Assembly (NCBI RefSeq): GCF_012952065.1
Contig: NZ_JABCJJ010000008.1
Coordinates: 1-64,000 of the forward strand
Source: Cellulomonas fimi
Lineage (GTDB): Bacteria; Actinomycetota; Actinomycetes; Actinomycetales; Cellulomonadaceae
Direction of reading: 5' to 3'
Length of the DNA: 64,000 nt
Part shown: positions 36,181-45,681 of the stretch, piece by piece
Position numbering within the stretch: the first letter of the stretch is position 1
Layout of the letters: the number at the start of each line of letters is the position of its first letter
Program-made: the position numbers and the translations under genes
The notes under the pieces: model-generated
What the model saw: the letters and a program-made list of their open reading frames with translations, nothing else
Database searches by the model: none
What the model was told of the DNA's origin: nothing

Positions 36181-37560
36181 ATGACGTGGGCTCCCAAGCC
36201 GGAGGGCATGCTCGGCAGAGTGCTCGGCGCGGCGGAGGACGCCTCCCCGGTCGAGGCGGTCGAGGCGGTCACCCGTGAGCTCGCTGCGGCGCTCGGCGCG
36301 GTCGCGGTGGCGTTCCTGATCGCCGACCTCTCGGGTCGGTCCCTCGTGCGGCTCACGCACGTCGCAGCCGGTCCGGCGGCGGAGCTCCCGGTCGCCGGCG
36401 CCCTGGTTGGCAGCGCCCGGGTCGGCAGCGACCCCGACGGCAGCGACCTGGCCGGCGAGCTGCGGCGCGACGACGAGGAGTCGGCGGTCGTCCTCCCGCT
36501 CGACGGCGGGCCGGCCGAGCAGGCCCTGCGCACCCAGACGGTCCGCGTCGTCCCGGCCGCGACGAGCGGTACGGGAGTCGACGGGACCGCGCCGGCCCCG
36601 CTGTGGACGGTGCACGCTCCCGTCACGGAGCGCGGGGAGGCCATCGGCCTGCTCGAGATGACGCTGCCCGCCGAGCCGGACCTCGCCACGCTCGACCAGA
36701 TCCGGCGCACCGCCCACGCGCTCGCGTTCGTCGTCATTGCCGCCCGGCGGCACACCGACCTCTTCGAGTGGGGCCAGCGGAGCACCCCCTTCACGCTGCC
36801 GGCGGAGATCCAGCGTCGGCTCCTGCCTGCCGCGATGACGTGCGAGGCGGGCTCGGTCACGCTCTCCGGCTGGCTCGAGCCGGCCGCGCACATCGGGGGT
36901 GACTCGTTCGACTACAGCCTCGCGCGCGACACGTTGCACCTCTCGGTGACCGACGCGATGGGGCACGGCGTCGCGAGCGCGCTCACCGCGACGCTGTGCG
37001 TCGGCAGCCTGCGCAACACCCGGCGGCAGGGCGCGTCGCTCCTCGAGCAGGTCTCGGCTGCGAACGACGCGATCCTCGAGCACGCCAAGGAGATCGAGAC
37101 CGGACCGTACGTCACCGGGCTGCTCGGTCGTCTGGACCTGCGCTCGGGCGTGCTCACGGTCGTCAACGCCGGGCACGTCGCGCCGTTCCTGGCGCGCGGG
37201 AACCTGGTGACCCGGGTGAAGCTGGCCGCGAACGTCCCGCTCGGGCTGTTCGGCGAGACCCGGTACCGGAGCGCCGAGCTCAGGCTCGAGCCGGGCGACC
37301 GGCTGGTGATCGTGACCGACGGGATGCTCGAGCGCAACGCGGAGTCCGTCGACCTCTTCCGCTCGATCAGCGCGACGCGGGCACTCCACCCGCGCGAGGC
37401 GACGCGTGCCCTGGCGGACCAGGTGCTCGAGGCGGCCGCGAACGAGCTGGCCGACGACGCGACCCTGCTCGTCCTCGACTGGCACGGCGGCCACGACGAC
37501 GGTGGCCGGACGACGGTCGCGGGCGCCGACTCCGAGCGGGCAAGCGCGCCGCTGAGGTAA
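36181..37560 (+). CDS. PP2C-type serine phosphatase (RsbU/SpoIIE) with GAF-like domain
   Basis: This 459-residue protein has an N-terminal GAF-like sensory region (about 15-190) and a C-terminal SpoIIE-type PP2C phosphatase (about 215-450). Metal-binding motifs are HIGGDSFDYS, SVTDAMGHGVASAL, NAGHVAPFL, VTDGMLERN and DDATLLVLD. Such proteins dephosphorylate anti-sigma antagonists in partner-switching pathways. No anti-sigma or antagonist gene is adjacent, so the target is unknown. The start at ATG 36181 fits the domain limits. Confidence 0.9.
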   Translation: MTWAPKPEGMLGRVLGAAEDASPVEAVEAVTRELAAALGAVAVAFLIADLSGRSLVRLTHVAAGPAAELPVAGALVGSARVGSDPDGSDLAGELRRDDEESAVVLPLDGGPAEQALRTQTVRVVPAATSGTGVDGTAPAPLWTVHAPVTERGEAIGLLEMTLPAEPDLATLDQIRRTAHALAFVVIAARRHTDLFEWGQRSTPFTLPAEIQRRLLPAAMTCEAGSVTLSGWLEPAAHIGGDSFDYSLARDTLHLSVTDAMGHGVASALTATLCVGSLRNTRRQGASLLEQVSAANDAILEHAKEIETGPYVTGLLGRLDLRSGVLTVVNAGHVAPFLARGNLVTRVKLAANVPLGLFGETRYRSAELRLEPGDRLVIVTDGMLERNAESVDLFRSISATRALHPREATRALADQVLEAAANELADDATLLVLDWHGGHDDGGRTTVAGADSERASAPLR

Positions 37561-37628
37561 CGCGCCGCCGGGTAGCGCGCCGCTTCGGCAACGGGAGCGC
37601 GGGCACCGGACGAGCGAGCGCCGGCGCG

Positions 37629-39152
37629 TCAGGCGAAGCGGCGCAGGCGCAGCGAGTTCGCCACGACGAGGAACGACGAGAACGCCGTCGCGGCGCCCGC
37701 GATCATCGGGTCGACCAGCCCGAGCGCTGCGAGCGGGATCGCCGCGACGTTGTAGGCGGACGCCCAGAACAGGTTCTGCCTGATGACCCGCAGGGTCGCG
37801 CGTGACAGCCGGATCGCCTGCCCGGCCGACCGCAGGTCGCCCCGCACGAGCGTCAGGTCCGTCGCCTCGACCGGGTCACGGAGCACGACGACGCCGCGCG
37901 CCACCCCGTTCCACGCGACCATCACGGCGGTCCCGCCCTGCGCCTCGGCCGCCGCGCCGCGCGCGGCCAGCCCGGTCTCGACGGTGGTCCCCTCCGCACG
38001 CAGCCAGGCCGGCCGGCCCACCAGGACCCGACGCCCGAGCCCGAGCCCGCTGTGGGCCGTCCGCACCACGCCGCTCACGCCGGATCCGGCCTCGTCGTGG
38101 AAGTCGAGCACCTGCGCACTGCCGACGACGACGCCGTCGCCCCCGACGCGGATCTCCTCGCCCCCACCTTCGGTCGAGCCCGGGAGGCGCTCGGCCGCCG
38201 CGGCGACGATCGCGCGCGCGATCGGGTGCTCGGACAGACCCTCGACGGCGCCCGCGACGGCCAGCACCTCCTCGGGCGTGGTGCCCTCGACGGCGAGGAC
38301 GTCGTCGACCCGCATGCGGCCCGCGGTCACGGTGCCGGTCGTGTCGAGGACGACCGTGTCGACCTGGCGCGTCTGCCCGAGGACGTGCGGGCCCTTGACG
38401 AGCACGCCGAGCTGCGCACCGCGACCGGTCCCGACCAGCAGGGCGATCGGGGCCGCGAGAGCGAGCGCGCGCGGGCAGGCGATGATCAGGACGGCGACCG
38501 CCGCGGTGAACGCCGGTTGCGCGCCCGCGCCGCTGACCAGCCACGCGACCGGCGTCGCGACCGCCAGCACCAGCACGATCGGCACGAGCACCGTCGAGAC
38601 CCGGTCCACGAGCCGCTGCACGTCCGAGCCGGGGGCGACGTCGACCGGCACGGGTTCGCCGGTCAGGAGCGAGGCGTCGACCGCGCCCGAACCCTCGAGG
38701 TCGAGCAGGGTGCGCAGCGCGTCCCCGGCCCGACGGCGTGAGCGGTGCTCGGCGTAGCGGCCCGCCAGCAGGACGGTCGTGAGGACGGCCGCGACCTCGA
38801 GGGAGAGCTCGGGCAGCGCCCAGAGCGACCAGCCGGTCGCCGCGATGATCCCGGTCGAGACGAGGGTGTCCGTCGTCGCGGCGCCGTGCCGGGCCGCGCG
38901 CGCCGCGGCGCGGTGGAACGGCCACGCGGCCCAGGTCGCGACCGGGAGCGCGAGCGCGGTGACGACCCACTGCCGGCCGGGGAGCTGCAGCGCCGGGATC
39001 GTCGAGAGCAGCAGGACGGGGACGGTGAGGACCGCCGAGACGCGGAGCCGGCGGAGCAGGTCCGTGCCGCGCGCGTCGGTCGGCACGGAGGCGTCCCCGT
39101 CGTCGGACAGGAGGGCCGCCTCGGCGTGCGGCGACCCGGGCGCCAGGTTCAC
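37629..39152 (-). CDS. Catalytically dead P1B-type ATPase-like protein
   Basis: This protein of about 507 residues aligns along its length with the intact copper ATPase at 61178-63502 but has lost the machinery. It lacks the N-terminal metal-binding domain. CPC in the ion-binding helix is CPRALAL (near 225). The phosphorylation motif DKTGT is DTTGT (near 268). The GDGxND hinge and most of the P domain are gone, with VVVLRDPVE joined straight to [14 protein letters not shown]. About 45 residues before TGEPVPV and 40 after it are also missing. All losses keep the frame. GTG 39152 follows AAGGAG; a TTG at 39209 is less likely. It cannot pump ions; a structural or regulatory role, or slow decay, are the options. 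Confidence 0.85.
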   Translation of the reverse strand: MNLAPGSPHAEAALLSDDGDASVPTDARGTDLLRRLRVSAVLTVPVLLLSTIPALQLPGRQWVVTALALPVATWAAWPFHRAAARAARHGAATTDTLVSTGIIAATGWSLWALPELSLEVAAVLTTVLLAGRYAEHRSRRRAGDALRTLLDLEGSGAVDASLLTGEPVPVDVAPGSDVQRLVDRVSTVLVPIVLVLAVATPVAWLVSGAGAQPAFTAAVAVLIIACPRALALAAPIALLVGTGRGAQLGVLVKGPHVLGQTRQVDTVVLDTTGTVTAGRMRVDDVLAVEGTTPEEVLAVAGAVEGLSEHPIARAIVAAAAERLPGSTEGGGEEIRVGGDGVVVGSAQVLDFHDEAGSGVSGVVRTAHSGLGLGRRVLVGRPAWLRAEGTTVETGLAARGAAAEAQGGTAVMVAWNGVARGVVVLRDPVEATDLTLVRGDLRSAGQAIRLSRATLRVIRQNLFWASAYNVAAIPLAALGLVDPMIAGAATAFSSFLVVANSLRLRRFA

Positions 39153-39335
39153 GGTCGCGTTCGCTCCTTGCTCAGGGGGTGGTCGGCGGGCGGTCGCCTG
39201 CTGGTTCAACCGTGCACCCCGTGGGGATGTTTCGGCGAGCGCGGAGAGGCGAGCGCGGAGAGGCGAGCGCGCGTCCGCCCGCCGTCTGCCGCGCGCCGTC
39301 TGCCGGCTGCCGGCCGAGGTCGCGGCGGGTCGACG

Positions 39336-42212
39336 TCAGGACGTGGCTGAGGGCCCGCCGGCGTCGGCCGCCGCGTCGGCAGGCCGGAGCGCCGGGAGCT
39401 GCGGGCCCGGCCGCCCGAGCAGGTACCCCTGCACGAGGCCGCACCCCATCTCCCGCAGGATCGCCAGCTGCTCGGCCTCCTCGACGCCCTCGGCGACGAC
39501 CTCGATGTCGAGCTCGCGGGCGAGCGCCAGCATCCCGCGGACGACGGCGCGGGACGCGTCGTGCCGCGCCATCGCCGAGGTGAACGTGCGGTCGATCTTG
39601 ATCTGGTCCACCGGGAGGGACTGGAGCCACGTGAGCGTCGAGTAGCCGGTACCGAAGTCGTCGAGCGAGATCCGCACCCCGAGGCGCCGCAGCTCGGCCA
39701 GCTGGTCGACGACCCCGGGGATGTCGACCAGCGACCGGCTCTCGACCACCTCGAGGTTGAGCTGCGTAGGCGTCAGGTCGTTCGCGCGCAGCGCGGCCCG
39801 GACCGCGGGCACGAGCCGCGGGTCGACGAGCGTGGCCCCCGCCAGGTTCACGGCGATGACCCCCTGCCCCCGCACGGCCCCGGGACGCGACCCGAGGCGG
39901 GCGCACGCGCTCGCCAGCGCCCAGAGGTCCAGCTCGGAGACCAGGCCGGCCTCCTCCGCGAGCGGCAGGAACGACCCTGGCCCGAGCATGCCGAGCCGAG
40001 GGTGGGCCCAGCGCAGCAGCGCCTCGGCGCCGACCACCGCGGTGCTCCCCGCCGGTCCGGAGATGTCGATCACGGGTTGGAAGAACAGCCGGAGCTGCCC
40101 GGCACCGACCGCGTCCGAGAGCTCCGCCTCGAGCGACGGCACGGCGCCGTGCGACTCGAGCCGGTCGGCCACGGCCACCTGGTTGCGCCCGCGCTTCTTG
40201 GCGACGTACATCGCGTCGTCGGCGGCTGCGACGAGCCTGTCGCCACGACCGTCCGGGCCGACGTGCAGGGCGACGCCCACGCTCGCGGTGATGCGCACGT
40301 CGTGCCCGTCGATCCGGAACTGCTCGGCGAGCGACCCGAGCAGGCGCGAGGCGACCGAGACCGCGTGGTGCTCGCCCTCGACGTCGACGAGCAGCACGGC
40401 GAACTCGTCGCCGCTGAGCCGGCCGACCACGTCCCCCGGCCGTAGCTGCGTACGCAGCCGTGCGCCGACCTGGCGCAGCAGCTCGTCCCCGGCGGCGTGC
40501 CCGTGCCGGTCGTTGACGTGCTTGAACCGGTCGATGTCGCAGAAGAGCACCGCCGTCGACCTCCCGCCCGCAGCGGCTCGCAGGGCGTCGTCGAGCGTGC
40601 TGCCGAAGAGGCTGCGGTTGGGGAGCGCGGTCAGGGCGTCGTGGGTCGACTGGTGGCGCACCGTGGCGAGCAGGCTGGCGTTCTGCAGCGCCGTGGCGAC
40701 CTGGTCGCCGACGCCGGCGAGCCGGACGAGCGCCTCGGTGTGCGTGCGGGTGCCCGTGATCGATCGTGGCCACGCGGCGGTGAGCACGCCGCGCAGCGCG
40801 TCGCCGGCGACCAGCGGGACCACGATGACGCTCGCGGCCCCGGCGTCGCCGAGGAGGCGACCGAGCGCGGGGCTCGCGGTCGGCCGTTCGAGCGTGATCG
40901 GCTCGAGCCGGGTGAGCAGCTCCGTCAGCTCCGGCGCCGAGCCCGGCGAGATCTCGGCCCGGAGGAGCGCGTCGGCCTCCGCGGTGCTGTGCCCGACCTC
41001 CGCCACGGCGCGCAGCGCGGCGCGGCCCGCGTCCCACAGGAGCACGGTGGACCTGGGTGCCCCCACGATGCCGGGCACGGTCTGCACGACGACCTGGGCG
41101 ACGGCGGCGGTGTCACGCGCACCGGCGAGCTCGTGGGCCAGCGACAGGAGCGCCTGGGCGCGGCTCGCCTCACGGCGGCTGTCCTCGAGCGCCGTGAGCA
41201 GGTCCAGCGCGGCCGCCGCATGACTGGCGTAGACCTCGAGGAGCGGCCGGTCCTGGTCCAGGACGCGCTGACCCGGGGCGTACACCACGGCCAGCCGACC
41301 GTGCACGCGGCGGGTCGACGCGACGTCGACCACCACCGTGCTCGGCCCGAGGTCCTCGCCGCGCAGCAGCGCTGCGGCCAGCTCCGCGGCCTGCCCGGGT
41401 TCGAGCCCGTTGGACCGCACCACGGGCTCGCCGCCCTCGCGGCCCTCCCGCACCAGCAGGTACGCGGGTGCCAGGATCGCGGCTGCGGCGCGGTCGGTGA
41501 TGCGGGCGAGCACGGCGTCGACGTCGTCGCTGCTGACCAGGTCGGAGGCGGCGAGCTGGAGGTCGTGGACCTGCGCGCGCAGCGACGCGAGCTCGAGCGC
41601 CTCGGACTCCCGGACCACCCGACGTCGGCGGAACCGTCGGTAGGGCTCCCACTGCACCTGGTAGACGCACTCGGGGTGCCCGTCCGACTGGCACTCCGGG
41701 TGGCTCACCCGGGCGGCCGGCAGCCCGAACAGGGGCGGCACCGAGGTGAGCAGCCCCTGGGCGTACTGGCAGTCCAGGCGCGAGTGCGTGTACCCCTCGT
41801 GGAGGCGGTAGCGCAGGACGGCGGACGAGCTCCCGCACTCGACCACCGTCATCGTCGAGGTGCTCGTGAACTTCGGGATCGCGCGCGCGACCTGCGTGAA
41901 GACGTCGCGCGGGCTGCCGAGCGCCCGCAGCAGGACGATGAGCGAGTGGTCGATGCCATGCGCGAGCGCGGTCGCACCGACGCCGAACAGCGTGCCCGGC
42001 CGCTCGAGCTCGTGCTGCGCGGCCTCGAACAGCGCGATGCGCGTCGCGTAGCTCACCCAGTGACCGGTGTCCTCGAGCTGCGCGGCCGAGAACGGCACGC
42101 CTGCGCGCTCGAGCACGGCGGAGACGGCGGCGTCACCCCCCTGCTCCCGCACGTAGCGGATCAGCAGCGTGGTGGTCGCCCCCGACGTCTCGCGCGGCTC
42201 GCTCGTCACCAT
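39336..42212 (-). CDS. GGDEF-EAL c-di-GMP protein with GAF sensors
   Basis: This 958-residue soluble protein carries an N-terminal domain (1-200) ending in a V4R-like HPECQSDGHPECVYQVQW. Two GAF-like domains follow (about 215-345 and 355-505), then a GGDEF domain (about 520-690) and an EAL domain (about 705-945). The GGDEF motif is SGDEF, a variant still compatible with activity. The EAL part keeps GAEALLRW, VNLAG, LEVVES, DDFGTGYSTL, KIDRTF and QGYLLGRP, so phosphodiesterase activity is expected. It would set c-di-GMP levels in response to small molecules. The paired Cys and His residues of the first domain could bind metal or heme; that is inference. Confidence 0.92.
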   Translation of the reverse strand: MVTSEPRETSGATTTLLIRYVREQGGDAAVSAVLERAGVPFSAAQLEDTGHWVSYATRIALFEAAQHELERPGTLFGVGATALAHGIDHSLIVLLRALGSPRDVFTQVARAIPKFTSTSTMTVVECGSSSAVLRYRLHEGYTHSRLDCQYAQGLLTSVPPLFGLPAARVSHPECQSDGHPECVYQVQWEPYRRFRRRRVVRESEALELASLRAQVHDLQLAASDLVSSDDVDAVLARITDRAAAAILAPAYLLVREGREGGEPVVRSNGLEPGQAAELAAALLRGEDLGPSTVVVDVASTRRVHGRLAVVYAPGQRVLDQDRPLLEVYASHAAAALDLLTALEDSRREASRAQALLSLAHELAGARDTAAVAQVVVQTVPGIVGAPRSTVLLWDAGRAALRAVAEVGHSTAEADALLRAEISPGSAPELTELLTRLEPITLERPTASPALGRLLGDAGAASVIVVPLVAGDALRGVLTAAWPRSITGTRTHTEALVRLAGVGDQVATALQNASLLATVRHQSTHDALTALPNRSLFGSTLDDALRAAAGGRSTAVLFCDIDRFKHVNDRHGHAAGDELLRQVGARLRTQLRPGDVVGRLSGDEFAVLLVDVEGEHHAVSVASRLLGSLAEQFRIDGHDVRITASVGVALHVGPDGRGDRLVAAADDAMYVAKKRGRNQVAVADRLESHGAVPSLEAELSDAVGAGQLRLFFQPVIDISGPAGSTAVVGAEALLRWAHPRLGMLGPGSFLPLAEEAGLVSELDLWALASACARLGSRPGAVRGQGVIAVNLAGATLVDPRLVPAVRAALRANDLTPTQLNLEVVESRSLVDIPGVVDQLAELRRLGVRISLDDFGTGYSTLTWLQSLPVDQIKIDRTFTSAMARHDASRAVVRGMLALARELDIEVVAEGVEEAEQLAILREMGCGLVQGYLLGRPGPQLPALRPADAAADAGGPSATS

Positions 42213-42286
42213 GGCCTCCGACTGGCCATCGGCGCGCGCGGACGTCCGCTGAACCCTTCCGCCGGGTTCGCCGGGCGAATTCCTGG

Positions 42287-42361
42287 CCCGGCCGTTCGCC
42301 TCCCGGCCGTTCGCCTCCCGGCCGTTCGCCTCCCGGCCGTTCGCCCCCCGGCCGTTCGCCC
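42287..42361. repeat. Five 15-bp tandem repeats after hemL
   Basis: The unit cccggccgttcgcct is repeated five times, with a small change in the fourth copy. It fills the gap between the start of the GGDEF-EAL gene and the end of hemL, directly touching the hemL stop codon. It is therefore in the hemL 3' region and the c-di-GMP gene's upstream region. Confidence 0.88.
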
Positions 42362-43714
42362 CTACCCGCCGGGCCGGGCGGCCGCAGCCGCCTTCGCCGC
42401 CGCCGGGAGGGCGGACACGACGCGGTCGAGCGCGACGTCGTCGTGCGCGGCCGAGACGAACCAGGCCTCGAAGACCGACGGCGGCAGGCTCACGCCCTGC
42501 TCGAGCATCGCGTGGAAGAACGGCGCGTGGCGGAACACGTCCTGCGCCTGGGCGCCGGCGTAGTCACGAACCCCGCCTGCGGCGTCGGGCCCGAACATCA
42601 CGCTGAACAGGTTGCCGGCGCGCTGGACCACGTGGGCGACGCCCTGCGCCGAGAGCGCGGCCGAGACCTCGTCCCCGAGCCGGGCGGCGACCGTGTCGAG
42701 CCGTGCGTAGACGGACGCGTCCGCCGCGCGCAGCGTCGCGAGGCCGGCCGCCGTCGCGACCGGGTTGCCGGACAAGGTTCCGGCCTGGTACACCGGTCCG
42801 AGCGGCGCGAGCCGCTCCATCAGCTCGACGCGGCCGGCGAGCGCCGCGACCGGCATGCCGCCGCCGACCACCTTGCCGAAGGTGAACAGGTCGGGCACCC
42901 AGCCCTCGACCTGGCCCTCGAGCCCCCACCAGCCCGAGGCCCCGACCCGGAACCCGGTGAGCACCTCGTCCTGGATCAGCAGCGCGCCGTGCGCGCGCGC
43001 GATGCGGGCGAGCGCCGCGTTGAAGCCGGGCAGCGGCGGGACGACCCCCATGTTCGCGGGCGCAGCCTCGGTGATGAGCGCGGCGACGTGCTCGCCGCGC
43101 TCGGCGAAGACCTGCTCGACCGCCGCGAGGTCGTTGTAGGGCAGCACGATCGTCTCGGCAGCGCTCGACACCGTGACGCCCGCCGACCCGGGGAGCGCGA
43201 GCGTCGCGACGCCCGAGCCCGCCTGGGCCAGGAGCGCGTCGACGTGCCCGTGGTAGCAGCCGGCGAACTTGACGACCAGCTCGCGACCGGTCGCGCCCCG
43301 CGCCAGACGGACCGCCGTCATGGTGGCCTCGGTCCCCGTCGAGACCAGGCGGACCCGCTCGGCCGCCGGCACCCGCCGCCGGATCTCCTCGGCGAGGTCG
43401 GTCTCGGTGGGCGACGGCGCGCCGAAGGACAGCCCGCGGGCGGCGGCCTCCTGCACGGCGGCGACGACGGCGGGGTGCGCGTGCCCGAGGATCGCGGGTC
43501 CCCACGAGCAGACGAGGTCGACGTACTCGCGACCCTCGACGTCGGTCACGTACGGGCCGCGTGCCGAGACCAGGAAACGCGGCGTGCCGCCGACCGACCC
43601 GTACGCGCGCACCGGGGAGTCGACGCCGCCCGGCAGGACGCCGCGGGCGCGCGCGAACTGGGCGTCGTTGGTCGCGGCCGGGATCGCGGTGGGCGTGGGT
43701 GACGTCGCGGTCAT
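42362..43714 (-). CDS. hemL: Glutamate-1-semialdehyde 2,1-aminomutase
   Basis: This 450-residue PLP enzyme converts glutamate-1-semialdehyde to 5-aminolevulinate, the second step of the C5 heme pathway. The PLP lysine is in [12 protein letters not shown] near residue 278. Family blocks include [37 protein letters not shown] and [11 protein letters not shown]. Its ATG at 43714 overlaps the hemB stop (ATGA), so it ends the hemY-hemC-hemD-hemB-hemL run. A long in-frame upstream extension is a shadow of hemB and hemD. Confidence 0.96.
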   Translation of the reverse strand: MTATSPTPTAIPAATNDAQFARARGVLPGGVDSPVRAYGSVGGTPRFLVSARGPYVTDVEGREYVDLVCSWGPAILGHAHPAVVAAVQEAAARGLSFGAPSPTETDLAEEIRRRVPAAERVRLVSTGTEATMTAVRLARGATGRELVVKFAGCYHGHVDALLAQAGSGVATLALPGSAGVTVSSAAETIVLPYNDLAAVEQVFAERGEHVAALITEAAPANMGVVPPLPGFNAALARIARAHGALLIQDEVLTGFRVGASGWWGLEGQVEGWVPDLFTFGKVVGGGMPVAALAGRVELMERLAPLGPVYQAGTLSGNPVATAAGLATLRAADASVYARLDTVAARLGDEVSAALSAQGVAHVVQRAGNLFSVMFGPDAAGGVRDYAGAQAQDVFRHAPFFHAMLEQGVSLPPSVFEAWFVSAAHDDVALDRVVSALPAAAKAAAAARPGG

Positions 43715-44754
43715 CGGGTGCTCCCGTTCGGGGTGGGCTCGGCCAGCCAGCGGGCGAGCTCGGTGGCCCAGTAGGTGAGGACCAGGTCGGCACCGGCCCG
43801 GCGGATCGCGAGCACCGACTCCTCGATCGCCCGACGCCGGTCGATCCAGCCGTTGGCCGCGGCGGCCTCGATCATCGCGTACTCGCCCGACACCTGGTAC
43901 GCCGCGACGGGCACCGCACTGGTCGCGGCGACGTCGGCCAGCACGTCGAGGTACGGCAGCGCGGGCTTGACCATGACGACGTCGGCGCCCTGCTCGACGT
44001 CGAGCGCCACCTCGCGCGCCGCCTCGCGCCGGTTCGCCGGGTCCATCTGGTACGTCATGCGGTCGCCGGTCAGGGTCGACTCGACCGCGTCGCGGAACGG
44101 CCCGTAGAACACCGAGGCGTACTTCGCGGCGTACGCGAGCAGGGTCACGTCCTGGAACCCGGCCTCGTCGAGCGCGTCGCGGACCGCACCGGTCTGGTCG
44201 TCCATCATCCCGCTGAGCCCGAGCAGGTGGGCGCCGGCGCGTGCCTGCGCGAGCGCCATGTCGACGTACCGCTCGAGCGTCGCGTCGTTGTCGACGACCG
44301 GCTCGCCGGCCGCGTTGGTGCGCAGGACCCCGCAGTGCCCGTGGTCGGTGAACTCGTCGAGGCAGAGGTCGGCCATCACGACGAGCCGGCCGCCCCCGGC
44401 CTCGACGGCGTCGGCGATCGCCAGGTTGAGGATGCCGTCGGGGTCGGTCGCGCCCGAGCCGACGGCGTCGCGCACCGCGGGGACGCCGAAGAGCATGACC
44501 CCGGCGAGCCCGGCGTCGGCGGCCTCGGAAACAGCCCTCCGCAGGCTCTCGCGCGAGTGCTGGAGGACGCCGGGCATGGACGCGATCTCGACCGGCTCGG
44601 TCAGTCCCTCCTTGACGAACACCGGCAGCACGAGGTCGCCCGGGTGCACGCGCACCTCGCGCGCCATGCGCCGCAGGGCGGGGGTCCCGCGCAGTCGACG
44701 TGGGCGGTGCCGTCGGTCGGTCGGGGCCGGCACGCGGTCGGCGGGTCGGGTCAC
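43711..44754 (-). CDS. hemB: Delta-aminolevulinic acid dehydratase (porphobilinogen synthase)
   Basis: This 347-residue enzyme condenses two aminolevulinate molecules into porphobilinogen. The active-site lysines are in [15 protein letters not shown] and [14 protein letters not shown]. The metal-site region is [15 protein letters not shown], which has one cysteine rather than the three-Cys zinc site, so a Mg-type enzyme is likely. Translation starts at GTG 44754, directly next to the hemD stop. Its stop overlaps hemL. The N-terminus is Arg-rich. Confidence 0.95.
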   Translation of the reverse strand: MTRPADRVPAPTDRRHRPRRLRGTPALRRMAREVRVHPGDLVLPVFVKEGLTEPVEIASMPGVLQHSRESLRRAVSEAADAGLAGVMLFGVPAVRDAVGSGATDPDGILNLAIADAVEAGGGRLVVMADLCLDEFTDHGHCGVLRTNAAGEPVVDNDATLERYVDMALAQARAGAHLLGLSGMMDDQTGAVRDALDEAGFQDVTLLAYAAKYASVFYGPFRDAVESTLTGDRMTYQMDPANRREAAREVALDVEQGADVVMVKPALPYLDVLADVAATSAVPVAAYQVSGEYAMIEAAAANGWIDRRRAIEESVLAIRRAGADLVLTYWATELARWLAEPTPNGSTR

Positions 44755-45681
44755 TCAGATCACCTCGGGGCTGGTGTCGGCGTCGGTGTCGGTGTGGGTC
44801 TCGCCGGCGGTGGGGCCGGAGGTCGCGGCGACGAGGGCCGCGACGATCGAGTCGGGTCCCGGGTACTGCGCGACCACGCCGTCGGGCAGCCCGAGCTCCG
44901 CCGCCACCTCGGCCGTCCGGGGGCCGATGCAGCAGACGACCGTCGACGCCGCGAGCCGGAGCGACGCGGCCGCCTGGTCGCCGGGCGCCAGCTGCTCGAC
45001 GAGGCGTCGGGCGGCGCTGCCCGACGTGAGCACGACGGCGTCGACGCGCCCCTCGGCGAGGTCGGCGATGAGCGCGGGCGGCAGCGGGGACGCCGGCTGG
45101 TTGACGTAGGAGACGACGACGTGCGGCAGCCAGCCGAGCTCGGTGAGGCCGTCGCTCAGCGCGGGTTCGGCGAGGTCGCCCTGCACCACGAGCACGGCGC
45201 GGCCCGACCCGGGCTCCGGCGTCGGCCAGTCCGCGAGCATCCCGCGGGCCGACTGCTCGGTCACCGGCACGAGGTCCGGGTCGACGCCCGCGCGGCGCAG
45301 CGTCGTGGCCGTCGCGTCCCCGACCGCGGCGACGAGCGTGCTGCCCGGACGGGCGACCCGGCCCGCCTCGACCACCTCGGCGAGCGTGAGCCCGGCGCGC
45401 AGGGCGGTTGCCTGGAGGCTGTCGACCGTGAACGCGCTCGTGATGCTCATCCAGTCGTACCCGCCGGCGCCGAGGCGGGCGACGGCGTCGTCGAGCGGGG
45501 TGACGTCGTCGGGCGGGACGATCGTGATGAGGGGCGCGGCGATCGGCTCCGCGCCCGCATGGCGGAGCGCGTCCATGAGCGGGCCGGCGCGCTCGGGCGA
45601 GCGGGGGACGAGGACGCGCAGGCCAACGAGGGCGTGCTTGCCCGCGTGCTCGTCGCTCGTCCGGGGCCCGTCCGACGTCAT
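44755..45681 (-). CDS. hemD: Uroporphyrinogen-III synthase
   Basis: This 308-residue protein has the two-lobed HemD fold (residues 20-285), opening [20 protein letters not shown] and including [15 protein letters not shown] and [19 protein letters not shown]. It closes hydroxymethylbilane with inversion of ring D. HemD is poorly conserved, and the position between hemC and hemB confirms it. ATG 45681 overlaps the hemC stop (ATGA). The C-terminal 20 residues are a Thr/Asp-rich tail from a 6-bp repeat. In actinobacteria this gene is sometimes fused to a methyltransferase; here it is not. Confidence 0.92.
   Translation of the reverse strand: MTSDGPRTSDEHAGKHALVGLRVLVPRSPERAGPLMDALRHAGAEPIAAPLITIVPPDDVTPLDDAVARLGAGGYDWMSITSAFTVDSLQATALRAGLTLAEVVEAGRVARPGSTLVAAVGDATATTLRRAGVDPDLVPVTEQSARGMLADWPTPEPGSGRAVLVVQGDLAEPALSDGLTELGWLPHVVVSYVNQPASPLPPALIADLAEGRVDAVVLTSGSAARRLVEQLAPGDQAAASLRLAASTVVCCIGPRTAEVAAELGLPDGVVAQYPGPDSIVAALVAATSGPTAGETHTDTDADTSPEVI

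Noticed and set aside
37629-39152. Annotation as a functional heavy-metal-transporting ATPase
   Set aside because: CPC, the DKTGT lysine and the GDGxND hinge are all missing, so transport by the known mechanism is not possible.
42287-42361. Array after hemL considered as a recombination or attachment site
   Set aside because: It is a simple 15-bp tandem repeat with no integrase or tRNA nearby.
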